Source: Rhinopomastus cyanomelas
Lineage: Eukaryota > Chordata > Aves > Bucerotiformes > Rhinopomastidae
NCBI GenBank assembly: GCA_013400115.1
Contig: VXBP01004622.1
Location: 248,001-312,000, forward strand
Direction of reading: 5' to 3'
DNA length: 64,000 nt
The translations under genes and the position numbers were made by a program. The notes under the pieces were generated by a model that ran no database searches, had not been told where the DNA came from, and saw only the letters and a program-made list of their open reading frames with translations. Shown here one piece after another: positions 33,789-45,000 of the stretch. Position 1 is the first letter of the stretch; each line of letters starts with the position of its first letter.

Positions 33789-36700
33789 GTGTGGCTCAAC
33801 AGTTGTGCTTACAGATGGGAACAATCTCAACTTTTTATTGCCGATGCCATCAAGACTATATTCCGACCGATGTTGAAAGCGGTATTGCTTGTATAAGCAT
33901 TCTGATAACCTGCAAACCCCTGGGACTGAACACCACCATTCCTTAATCAAGGGTCACGTAATTCAGGGTACGACAGTAGATAACTTGTGTGTCATGTGGC
34001 AGAACTAGTACATGATTAGAGGTTGTAATGCCTGCTTATGTCCATGTGCGCAGCAGACTGGACCTTGCCAGCAGCAGCAGTTGGAGAAAGCAGTGATGTA
34101 GATTTTATGGTGACATTTATAGCTCTCTCCGGTCCTATTGCTTATGTTGCTTCTTCCTCAGGCAATGAACGTCAACCTTAGACAATTCAATATATAGGTA
34201 GAAATTTCACAAATTTATGCTGGAGCTTTCTCCATCGTTTTTGTTTCCATCTTGAATTCTCTGACTAGAAAGGCTATGCAATATTTTGCATGGTCAGTTA
34301 ACTGTGCACAGTACAGATTCATGTAGCGCCCGTTGGGGACAGCCTTACGATTCACTGATGCTTACCATGTTCATGGTAAATGATGGATCAAATCAACCTC
34401 AGAATTCTAGAACTTTATGGACACTAGATTGATTTCTTCAGTACTGTTGATGCTTCAAAAGTAGCAGCTGATTTTAAATGAAAATTTTGATTAACACACC
34501 AATATCTCTTTTTATCCACAAATATAAGGCTTATGGAAGCGTAAAAATCCATATCAGTGCTGAAAAATGTGTGTGTAGCACTTTAATGATAGCTTTAAAG
34601 CAGTGTTTGATCCACTAAACCTACTAAAATATTGACACTGCTTTCAATAAAATTACGTAGGGCCAGTTTAATTTTCTCTAGAATTCTTCTGTACTCCTAT
34701 CATACAATACGCTTACAGTACAAATCGGTATCAAACGTGGTGAACTGACGAACCAAATACTCCTTTTAAAGTTACTCTGGGGACTCTTCTGGTTTAATTC
34801 CTATCTGTAAAAGATTTGATAGTGAATTCACGAGGATTTTATTTTTAATAAACTAATGGACAATACCGGTGTGCTTCTGAATTGATTCTCAAAGGCATGA
34901 TAGAGTACATACAGCTTCCTTAGCTCACAATGCAAATCAGTGCATTGAATAGGTGGTATGATGCCCGGCTTGGGGTTTTGGGTTTTTTTAGTCTGTTCTA
35001 CTTAATCTGGTTTTCTCTAACATAAATCAGAATGGATACAGTAAGTTTTGTAAACTGAAATTAAACACTGAAGTAACTATCCCTTGCCTGTACCCTGGAT
35101 TGTTTTCCAAGCACAGCACTCTGGTGACCAAACTTCTGTGACTCTGACTACAGTGTAATCCATACAGAGCAGTTGTTCTCTAAGTAGTATCAAACCAACA
35201 ATGTTGTTACTTAGGTTGATACAAACAGTGTGACTAGAGTGGGTCATTGGTTGTAAATGCTGAGGGCTAGTTCCCACTGCAAAGGCTGTTGCTGCAAGGC
35301 ACCGACCCGTACAACAGAATACTGGTAACACTTTACCTCAGAACTGTAACATGCTGGAAGTTAAAATATTTGTTATATTTAAGTGCTAGTTGTTTTACTT
35401 CAAAGCTAATCCATCAGCAAGTCTGACTAATTTTCAGGTAATGGGCACTCGTTAATTTCACAGACTAATGCCAGTGTTTGTTAATTGTTCTTTTCCATCG
35501 CCAGCCTCATAAGCACTACTGAAGATTATTAGAAAACTGACAGTTGTGACAGTGGTGTGAGAAGAGTGGTGACAAAGGAACTGCAGTACTACTCTAGCTT
35601 GGATTGCTATTCTGGTATGGGTGATATGCCAGTGATTGTGGGATCTCTTCTAGCTTAGTACAAAATTTACTTTGAGGAAAAAAATTGAGAAACTAACTCT
35701 AGGTTCTGTAAACACAGTGGTTTCTTTAAGGCTAATTTGTATTTTTATCTCTGACCGTGATATTTACTATGATTGATTTGTTTCCCAATAACTGCACTCT
35801 AACAGACTTACTGCTGAGTTTATCAGTTCCCATATACGCTTACATTTTTCTTCAGGTATCATGAAAGAAACAACAAACTGTCTCTCCTTAGAGAAACACA
35901 GTTGGTTCTGAAGTATTTTTTGCAATTGCAGTTACCGAAAGCCCATATGTTTGTACTTTTCCAATCAGCAATTATTTTGAGATACCAAAAGAAACTTTGT
36001 AAGTTTTATTATGGAAATCTTGCTTTTTTCATATGAAAGACGATTTGAATTACCTAGCAAATACCCTGCAAATTTTATAGATGTGTTTTGGTAAGACTGC
36101 ATAATTAGTGAAGATTTTACACTTGGAAAGAGGAAAAAAAACAACTAGAGGAGTCTTAATAGCTGCTGTTGCACTAGAATCCTACGTTCTCGTCAGCAGT
36201 TTTTCTTTGCTGATAAATTAATGCAACTGTTTTCCACTATTCAGTTCTAAGCTGAAATGTGGTTTTGTTTCATAGGTGATAGAAATGAGTATGTTTGCAT
36301 TTGGACGGAATAGACATTTCACCTTACCAAGCTCTTAAAGGAAACTAGGTAGAACATAAGAACATGTAGATTAAATCCTTTTGTGGCCTTTGTTTCTCCT
36401 CTTCTATTTGTTCCCTCCCTTCTCCCCTCTGTGCGTGCAAAAAAAAATCATTGCGAAGGACGTCGTCACAATCTTTTGTCTCTACTTGGCTGTGGTTTTG
36501 GTCTCTTGTGCATAGGCAGGTGTTAGAACTAGAATAATCATTTCTAGAGATACACCGTGAAAGCAGAACGCTCAATTACACTGTGTTCCTCTGGTGCATT
36601 TACACATTATATCACACTAAAAAAAAAGTACAACTGGCTGCTATGGTTTTTTAATATATATATATATTTCATTTTGGTAAACCCCAGCCTTTTTACTAAT

Positions 36701-36985
36701 ATTTGACCTGGTTAAATCTTGTTAATCTGTTTGAATTGTATTTGTTAATAATGCAAATATTTCTAATCATCTTATGAGTAAAAAGAAACCCTTTGTTTTT
36801 TGTTAATGGTTTTGGGGAAGGATTCTAACCAAACCAGTTTGAAGAAAAATATGAACATGTGCCATTGTATGATAACACTATCCACTTTCTTGACAGTTAA
36901 AGTCTTTTTTTATTTTTTTGTAGCATGTAATGTATATGTTCATAGTACGTGAAGTAAATAAAAGTATAGCCGAAACTTTGGCTTG
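33789..36985 (+). other. CRK: CRK 3' UTR (about 3.2 kb)
   Basis: AT-rich sequence without open frames. Possible proximal poly(A) signals are AATAAA at 34646-34651 and 34847-34852; the distal one at 36957-36962 is the best. Contains a (TA)n run near 36653-36668 and a GCACTTTA (miR-17-family seed-match sequence) at 34578-34585, noted without functional evidence. Confidence 0.8.
36957..36962 (+). terminator. CRK: Distal CRK poly(A) signal
   Basis: AATAAA followed about 20 nt later by a GT-rich GGCTTGGTGTC element, the usual layout of a cleavage site. It lies at the point where UTR-like AT-rich sequence gives way to the repeat cluster. Confidence 0.8.
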
Positions 36986-37159
36986 GTGTCATTCTCAGTC
37001 AGCTGTCGTTGGAATACTTAATAATCTAAATACATTTAATCATCTAAAAATGGAGCTGTGGCCTTCTTAAATCAGCCATGCTTTTATAGAAACAAACATC
37101 AGACCATGAAAGACAGCTTTTGTGCCAGTAAAGTATCATGAAGCAAGGTGACTTTCTGG

Positions 37160-37264
37160 ATGTGTTTTTGTATGCCTGGGTCTGGGGTTCCTGCTCTGGG
37201 AGGGAGATTGGACTGGATGATATTTGAGGTCTCTTTCAATCCCCAATGTTCTTTGATTCTGTGA
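37160..37264 (+). mobile_element. CR1 LINE 3' fragment
   Basis: TGCCTGGGTCTGGGG, GAGATTGGACTGGATGATAT, CTCTTTCAATCCCCAATG and a TTGATTCTGTGAAT terminus: a diverged CR1 3' end on the plus strand. Confidence 0.88.
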
Positions 37265-37283
37265 ATTACTATAATGAAATGGA

Positions 37284-37701
37284 TTGGGGGGGGGGGCAAA
37301 GTACAGCGGCGGCATCAGCTGGGTGGGCGGCTTCCCCCGTCTCTCCCTCCCTCTCTCCAGCTCCCAGGCAGGAAAAGCCAGCAGCACAAACCTGCCAGCA
37401 CCAGTGGGACTAACTGATGAACACTTGCATCACTTGCTACAACTAGCAGTGACAAATATGGAACCTAACATTGGCAAAAAGCAGGCCCATAGTCCATATT
37501 GAAATATTATTTTTCTTGGTTACAATTGTTCTTAATTTTAGATATTGTATTCTTTTTCCTGTTTTTTGTGCGCTACTACAAACAAACTATGTGCAGTGTG
37601 CATAGGAATTCGTTCATTTTTTTCCAAACTATGGCCTGGCCCCCAACAGTGTCTGAGGGACAGTGAACCAGCCCCCTGTTTAAAAAGTTTGAGGACCCCT
37701 A
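37284..37701 (-). mobile_element. hAT-like (Charlie-type) non-autonomous DNA transposon
   Basis: Read on the minus strand from 37701 the segment begins TAGGGGTCCTCAAACTTTTT, close to the CAGGGGTCCTCAAACT-type terminus I remember for hAT-Charlie elements. It continues with blocks such as TTCACTGTCCCTCAGAC, TTCCTATGCACACTGCACAT and GGACTATGGGCCTGCTTTT. The far end at about 37284 is a G11 run followed by CAAAGTAC, possibly a decayed copy of the other terminal repeat. No transposase frame and no clear 8-bp target duplication were seen. The family name is from memory and unchecked. Confidence 0.6.
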
Positions 37702-37790
37702 GTCCAGGTGATCCTGCTGTGGCAGGGGGGTTGGACTAGATGATCTTTCAAGGTCCCTTCCAATCCCTAATGTTCTGTGATTCTGTGATG
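37702..37790 (+). mobile_element. CR1 LINE 3' end next to the hAT element
   Basis: GTCCAGGTGATCCTGCTGTG, GGGTTGGACTAGATGATCTT, CCCTTCCAATCCCTAATG and TTCTGTGATTCTGTGATG: a well preserved CR1 3' terminus that starts exactly where the hAT-like terminus ends. Confidence 0.93.
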
Positions 37791-38084
37791 GTCATAGCTA
37801 CTAGTCTCACTTCTACTATGGGGACATAGTCTGGGGTTGCTTTGGATGGAATTCTGATTAGATAATCCTGAGATCTGAAAAAGACTTGGGGCCAAAATGT
37901 CCCATGGAAACAGACCATTGATTTTCTGAGTAGACAAGCAGTGATAAAAAAATAATTCTGCTCTATTTTTAGATTTGTTTGTAAGAAATCCATAGGGTCA
38001 TGTTAATTTTGCATACCCTAAAGCTCTTGTTCACCAAGTTGAAAACGTTTTAAAAATGAATCAGGAAATGATAAAGTGCTTTAG

Positions 38085-38195
38085 GTCTGTGTCCTCAGTC
38101 ACACATGAGGATGTGGTTTAGCAGTAGAGTGGATTGATGGACTCCCTGGTTTTTAAGGTCTTTTCCAATTTAAATGATCGTGTAAGTCTGCGATT
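38085..38195 (+). mobile_element. Old CR1 relic
   Basis: TGGACTCCCTGGTTTTTAAG, GTCTTTTCCAATTTAAATGA and TCGTGTAAGTCTGCGATTTC follow the order of a CR1 3' end with heavy decay. Confidence 0.55.
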
Positions 38196-39015
38196 TCATC
38201 GGGCACAGTACAATAACCGGGAGGATACCCACCCGGTGCTGTGTCCTGCTCAGTCTACACCTCGGGAAGGCTGAGAGCCTTTAGGCTGCTTGTCCTAGGA
38301 GATGCTGGGGAAACGGGGATATGAGACTGCATTCATAGCCACCCTGAGCAAACGTTTAAAGGCTCAGTGTCTGCCAGCTGAGCAGAATCCCGTTCGCCTT
38401 TCTCAAACCACTCTGGGTTGGGAAATTGAGGCACTATCTCAATTATTTAAGCATATTCTCTGCACAATTAATGAAACATTCAATTTCAAGTTCTAGTTCA
38501 TGTAGCCTCCTAAAACGTCTAGATAATCCTGTGTGCTGTGGCAGCCAGGGCTGTGAAACCGACACTTCGCTGGCGGAAACACCCTGGGGAGGCTGCGGGA
38601 TCCTGCTAAACCCCGGTCTCCATTCACCATCGTGGCTGTGCGAGGAGCACCAAAACTCGTATCTGCACAGAAATACACAGCGGGGTCTATTCACAACCTA
38701 TCGTCAGCGTCTGAAGGCGGCAGAAACTCGTTCCCTGAGGGAAAGGGCGTTCCCGCCGAGCACCCCCAAACCGCCATCGCCCCCCCCGCTACTCCGTCCC
38801 GGGGCCACCGCCTCCCGCCGTTGCTAAGGAGCCGCCGTTGCCATGGGAGGAGGCGGCGCGCATGCGCGGCCTTGCGGAAGTGCCCGGATGCAGCGGGAGG
38901 AGGTGCTGCCGCCATATTTGCCCGGAGAGCAGCGAGCTGGTAGCTGCTGAGCCCCCCAGACCCATCGGCTTCCATCCGCCCCGTGCAGTCCCCGCCGCCG
39001 CCCCGCCTGCACGAC

Positions 39016-39079
39016 ATGGACGATCGGGAGGATCTCGTCTATCAGGCCAAGTTGGCTGAGCAGGCTGAGCGCTACGATG
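39016..39079 (+). CDS. YWHAE: YWHAE coding exon 1
   Basis: Encodes residues 1-21 ([21 protein letters not shown]) plus one base, ending at a GTGAGC donor. It forms the dimer-interface N-terminal helix. Confidence 0.97.
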
Positions 39080-42000
39080 GTGAGCGCTGGCTTGGAAGGG
39101 CGGGCAAGGCCAAGGGGAGAGGGAGGGAGGGAGCGGCCACAAAATGGCGGCTGGGCGGAGGAGGGGGGGCAGGGGCGAAGGAGGGGGGCACAAGACAAAA
39201 TGGCGGCTGGGAGCGCCCCGAGGAGCTGCTGGGGCTGGGGATGGGGGGCCCGAACGAGTGGGTGATTTGGGCCTGGGCGGGGCCCGGTTCAGGGGGGCGG
39301 TGGCGGCAGAAGCCGGGAGTAAAATGGCGGCCGCGAAGGGCGAGTCCCGTGGGGGTTAGGGGAGTCGCCCCCGCCTCGGGGTTGCCCCACAAAGAGACTC
39401 CCATGCCCCGCTTCGTGCCGCTGGCTGGCGCGGCTGGAGGCCGTTCTGTTCGGCTTGGGCCTTGTCTACCTCCGGACCGGGCCCCGCGGAGCCCGGCGGA
39501 GTGGGGCTGAGGTCGGTTCGCCGCAGACAACGCCCAGCGCCGTGCGCTCCGGAAGGTGGGTGGGTGCCTTAGTCTCTCCCGGGCCCCCTCGGGAGGCGAT
39601 GCTGGAGAGAGGCTTGGTCGCAGGATCGGGTCCCAGGGTAGGGGGCCAGCTCTGTTCTTTCTCCTTTGCCTTCGGGTGGAGATCTTCCTGCCCCTAGCAA
39701 AGCCAGAGAGAGCAAGAGCTTTCTCCCTCGAGAGATTCGAATACCTGGTACGTAAGTGCTTGAAAAAAAGGCATCACCTTTCATTTATGGGGTAGAAATT
39801 ATTTCAGATCGCTTTACTTTTCCAGCATCATCTTTTCATCCTTTTTTCTCCTGGAAGTTCATGTGCTACACCCAGTCATTTCATATCTGGTGGAAAAGTG
39901 GTAAAGGGGGGGGAACTGGCAACCCTGGATGGTCTCTTGCCCCCAAAATGCCTGACTTGTAAACGTTTTAAGAAACATGCTTCCCTTATATACAATAGAA
40001 AAAGCCCTTAATTTTTTCAGTGATATCCCAGAAGAGTAAAAATTATGTTTGCATTAAGCCCTTACGTTTATTCATTTAAAGTGAAATAAACACCCTTGCA
40101 TGTAATAAGCGTGAATGCACTTCATTTAGAGGTAGAAGGACACTCCAGACACTCTCTTTTCATAATTTTAATAGCATGAGCAGATTCTTGTAAAACGCCA
40201 TGTTTTAACTCAGTTGTGCTTAGAAATCACCATTGAAAAATGCATTTTTAGGGAAGAAAAATATAAATGACAACAAAAGAAGGCCTAAATGTGACTCATT
40301 TCTTTGGCGGTTCCAGTAGGAAAATGAGGTAGAACTGAGAATTCCATTAAATGAGAGGGGTCAGTTTCTACAATAACTGTAAGAGCTTACGGAAAAAATC
40401 AATCTCTCACGAAATACCCAGGTGTTGGGATACAACTTAATTGACTTGGGTGATGCAAAATATCCGAATTCCATATTCCATTGTAGGTCTGTGACTTCTG
40501 GTTGGGGATTTCATTGGGGTTTTTTTTCCCTAGTATCTTGCCTACTCAGAAGGGTGTGAATGGGAAGATGAATGAATACTCTTCCCCCTCATCCCCAATC
40601 CAATTCCAGCAGCACTAGAGTTGGTTTGGTGAGTAGTGAGGGAAAGGTTTTCTACCTGATGTGGATGAGTCTGTGCAGCTGGAAATGTTGCTTTTGGTTT
40701 GAGTGGAAACCCACATTGGATGAATGCTTGACTGAAATCCTGGAGGATTCATTGTCTTTGGGACCATTTGAAATATGTCTGCCTTTCTGGAGTTTTCTTA
40801 AGTCAGTAGCAAGTCAGTTATTCAGAAATCACTTTGATTCTACACTGTTGTAGAGATCAGTACTGCAGAACAAAAAGAGTCCCTGTCAACTAATAAAAAT
40901 TGAGTAGTAGAGATTACCTTGGTGCAGCATTTTCCTTGATGATCTTTCTATTCCCCAGTATCGGGGAACTTTGCAAAATGCACTGGCTGGACAAAATGTA
41001 AAGGAATTCTTACACTGTATTGCTTCCCAGTGGTAATTTGGGAGGGACCTGGAACCACTATGCTTGAAATTGTCGTGGTAAGTCAGTGCTGTTATTTTTA
41101 GATTTCCAAAGTTCATTGGAATCAGATTGGGTAAACAATTTTCAAGTCAACCCTCTGATTCTGCAAGCTGTTGTAGATGCATCTTCGTGTCTCATATCCA
41201 TAGTCCAGCAGAATATATACTGTAGGTTCTTCTTTAGCATCTAATTCTGTATTCTGCTTCAGCTGAAATAATTACAGAGTATTTGCCTAATTTGTTCTTG
41301 TTTGTACAAAGTACTGCCATTCTGCCAGGATCGTAGCTGGGACTGCTAAATAATTATGTGAACAAAATTACTTGCGAAGCAGTGTGGTGAGTGTAAGTTA
41401 CTCTTAAGTTTGCTCTTCAGTTTGATCTTTGAGATACAGGAGCATGAGGTCACAGTTATTAACTGGCATGGGTAAAATGGTGTGATGGTAAGTACTGCCT
41501 ATAGATAACACCAGAATATGAATCTCTTGTGTAGCATCAGTATGAGTGTCAAGTGACAGTTGTTTGTGTTTAATATTAGGATATGGTTAAGTTCATGCTC
41601 TTTCACCTTAGGTCTTCTAAGAGTGGTGTGCAGTGGATTGTTTATTTGTGGTTTGTGGCATTCATATCACCACTTATGATGGGCACCTAACCAACCTGGC
41701 GCACTTAAACCAGTTACCAAGTCTTAAAAGTCTTGGTGGATTGTTGGAAGTCTGGTCTTCTGTCTGTGCTGTCCCCAGTGTGTTGGCCTGGATTAAGGGG
41801 ACAACTTTCTAGGTCTGTCTGCAGTGTAAGTAGCACTTAAGCCCCGATCTCTAGAGATATTAAGGGATCTGGATGTCTTGCCTCTCTTAACAGACCTCCT
41901 TAGGCGTGTCATGACACATCACAAAATGCCAGGAAGCTTACTTAGAATTCAAGAAGCTTTGAGAAATCTCACTGCTGTTCCTTCAAAGACTAGTATTAAT

Positions 42001-45000
42001 AGATTAATATGTAACTACACATTGTCTTTTTTGAAAAAACAAGATAATTGGAGCAAATAACATTGTGTTGGTTTGGGGAATTACCTTCCTAACATTCAAG
42101 TTCTGTATATTGAGAGAATGTTTGTACCTGAGTTCCTGTAAACTGCTACTGAAGGTCGAAACCAATTCATTGTGGAAGCTAGGTACCATCTTTCTTACAA
42201 TCAGGCAAGAACCATGCTGTGACGCAAGGTAGCCTGTAAGTAGATACCTAAATTGTTAAAAGCAGTGTGTAATAAAGGCCTTGAAGTGTATGACTTCAAA
42301 ATTACACATAATGGTATAACTTAGGTGAGGTGAAATAGAGATATAGGGTCTACTGGTTTCATTTTTTTCCCCCAAACCAGATAGCAGGTCAGGCTCCAGG
42401 TAGGAAGGGAAAACACTCCCTATTTGGCTGCTTTAATGACTCCCAAGACAAGGAGCTATCAGCTGACTCTTGTATTTTTATAAATTGTATGTCAGGGAAG
42501 TGTCTTCATTGTAAAGACAGTAAGATGTGCAACAATGGACACCATTCAGAATGTGAACCTGTTTTAGGAAAAAATCATATTCACAGGTCTTGAGCTTACA
42601 GCTTAATGGAGAATCAATCAATAAACTAAGTCGCAAAGTAGAATTTAAATTACATGTTAATTTGCATTTGCAGAGGCCATGTCTCTTTCAAGCAAATGTC
42701 CAGCACACTCAAGTTTTTGGTTGAGTTTTTTCCTTCCCCCCTCCCCCAACGTTAATGGTTAGTACTCGTACCTGTCAAAGCTCTGACTTTACGGGTGATG
42801 TGGAGTGTAACTGTTCTCTTTGCCTCTAAATTGAGTATATTTGAAAGGGCTAAAGGGCGGAGAAATCTCAACATACCCCAAAGACATGTAGAGGTCTAAG
42901 AGGTTGCTAGAGTATGGTCAAGACAGTGTTGGAGGAATTAGATTGATAACTTTTTTATGTTATAATTGTTTACGTACTGACCGTGAAAATATACTTCTGA
43001 TGAGATGTGTGAAAAAAGAGCTGTGTCTGTGATGGTCTTCTTGAATCTCCTGAGGTACTGAGAGCAGCCAAAAGAGACAGACCTATACAATGAGATGGTT
43101 TGATTCTCTGCAAGGAGTCCAGAAGCTGAGTTGATGTCCGTTAAAGTTCTTGAGTATTAGAAGACTGTATAGTAGCTGATCTCAGTCCAGTAGAGAAATA
43201 TACGAAGAGGCTCATTGTTCACATTTGCCTGTTTGATTCAAATTAAATTTTTATTACTGAATAAACCCTCTGTTGTTTAGAAAAGCATATGTTCACAGCT
43301 TGAAGAGATTATAGTGGAGACTTAGAAGTCATGGTATTTCTTGCAAGAAAGATGTGTGATATTCTGTAGGATTGATTATACAGAAAATACCACCGTTGCT
43401 TGGATAATTTGGCCTTAACTCATATATTTATCAGAGAGTGTAAAAACGTGCTCGGTAGAACTGTATCTTGCAGAGTCATGCAATCAAATGTTGGAAGTGT
43501 CTCAGCTGCACCAGCTGTTCTAAGCCTTGTACAGTATTGTAATGTGTTTATTCTTGACAAAACTGTAGTGTAAGTCACTGTGCAGAGTGGATGTGCTTTG
43601 GTGGGTTTTTCCCCCCCCCCACACTGTTGTTTGTCCTCTGGTAACAGACTTGTTAGGTTCTTTTTATGCTTGTTCTTATGAGACTTGTACATTAGGGAGG
43701 GTGTGGTATGCTTTAGATAGGGAGGTAGGATTGTATATTTTTAGTACCTCAGTAGTTACAGTTTTTAATTGCCTGTGATAATCTACTTGGAGTGTTCCAA
43801 GCACATGAAGACCTTTGAAGAAAAATAACAGAAATGTGTAATTGTGTAGCTTAAATATGTATAAAGGTTTGTTTTATGCTTTTAGAAACGAAGTGTTGCA
43901 GCATGGGGTGAGCTAGTCTGACAACTGAGAAGGATGTCTTCTCTGGCTGTTTCTCATGTTTACTTGGGTTCTAGTCTGATGCTTGGAGCTGATTCAGTTT
44001 TCTTAAATCGTAAGGTTTTCTGAGCTGGTGACTTGAATCAGCCAGTTGAGAGGTCAAAGAAGTGTAGAGCTGGAATGATGGAATTTATATGAGCAGAGGG
44101 GAAAGCCGCCTACCCACTTCCCTGCAAGCTGCTGGACTGGTTTAGCCGTCTCTAAAGTCTTACTTGCCTAATGCAGAAAAATCTAATTCGGGCAATGTGA
44201 TAAAATGTTCAGAAGAGCAGTTCTTAATGGATGAAAAGACGAGCCCTACCTTCTCTTGCCTGGAGTTTGGAGCTAATCATTGTAGGGAATAGGATGGTAA
44301 CCGTTGATGCCAGATGCAGTTCTAGAGAAAGTGCAATATATGACATTAATCTTAACTTAGAATCATCGCTTAATGAAGAAACCCTGTTCCTTAAGCTTTT
44401 TTGTCTGTCTGTGTGTTCTTAGTAGTTTGCTGCTCTACTACTAAGTTAGTACTTACTATTTGCTTTCATTTTTCTGGATCACTTAGCACTGCTGGCATGC
44501 TTCTCGGCACAGATCACTGTGATTCCACTGGTCATCTTTCTCTGTTCTGAGCACTTGAGTCTTACACCCTGTTTCCTGTCTTTCAGCCAAGTGTTTATCC
44601 ATATGAGGACTTTCCTTCCTATCCCATGGCAGTTGAGTTCCTTAAAGAACCTTGGGTGAGGGACCTTGTCAAATGCCTTTGGGAAATCCAGGTAGACTAT
44701 ATCAATCATGTCTTCCTTGTCCATATGCTTGACTCATTCAAAGCATCACAGTAGATTTATGAGGCATTACTTGTGTTTACAGAGGGCCATGCTCTACAGT
44801 ACAATGTTGATGCATATATTGACTCATTCAGGCTTTTTTATGTGGTTCCTGTTAACTTGACCCCTTTTGAGTGTTAGGTTAATGGGTTTGTAGTTCCTCT
44901 TGAGTGTCTGCTGGAACCCTTCTTCTAAATGGAGATAGTGTTAGCCACTTTGCTGCTCTGCTACCAGAGTCTTAACTGAGATTTAGCAACACTTTGGGAT

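Larger units (their letters stand above)
36990..38530. other. CRK-YWHAE intergenic repeat cluster
   Basis: About 1.5 kb holding, in order, a CR1 3' end, a hAT-like DNA transposon, a second CR1 3' end and an old CR1 relic. No coding sequence was seen. The rest up to the YWHAE CpG island is unique sequence. Confidence 0.8.
38530..39620 (+). promoter_or_regulatory. YWHAE: YWHAE CpG-island promoter
   Basis: A CpG-rich block across the YWHAE 5' UTR, exon 1 and the first 500 bp of intron 1. Motifs upstream of the ATG: an X-box-like GTTGCCATGGGAG (38837-38849), a perfect NRF1 palindrome GCGCATGCGC (38858-38867), an ETS site CGGAAGTG (38875-38882) and a YY1-like GCCGCCATATTT (38908-38919). No TATA box. 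The motif set and density fit a broadly active promoter; factor binding is inferred. Confidence 0.75.

Noticed and set aside
36653..36668. (TA)n run in the CRK 3' UTR
   Set aside because: A short microsatellite with no sign of function; noted only as part of the UTR.
38691..39530. Several overlapping frames on both strands over the YWHAE CpG island (up to 175 codons)
   Set aside because: Stop-poor because of high GC. The only supported coding part is exon 1 (39016-39079), after which a good donor interrupts the plus-strand frame.
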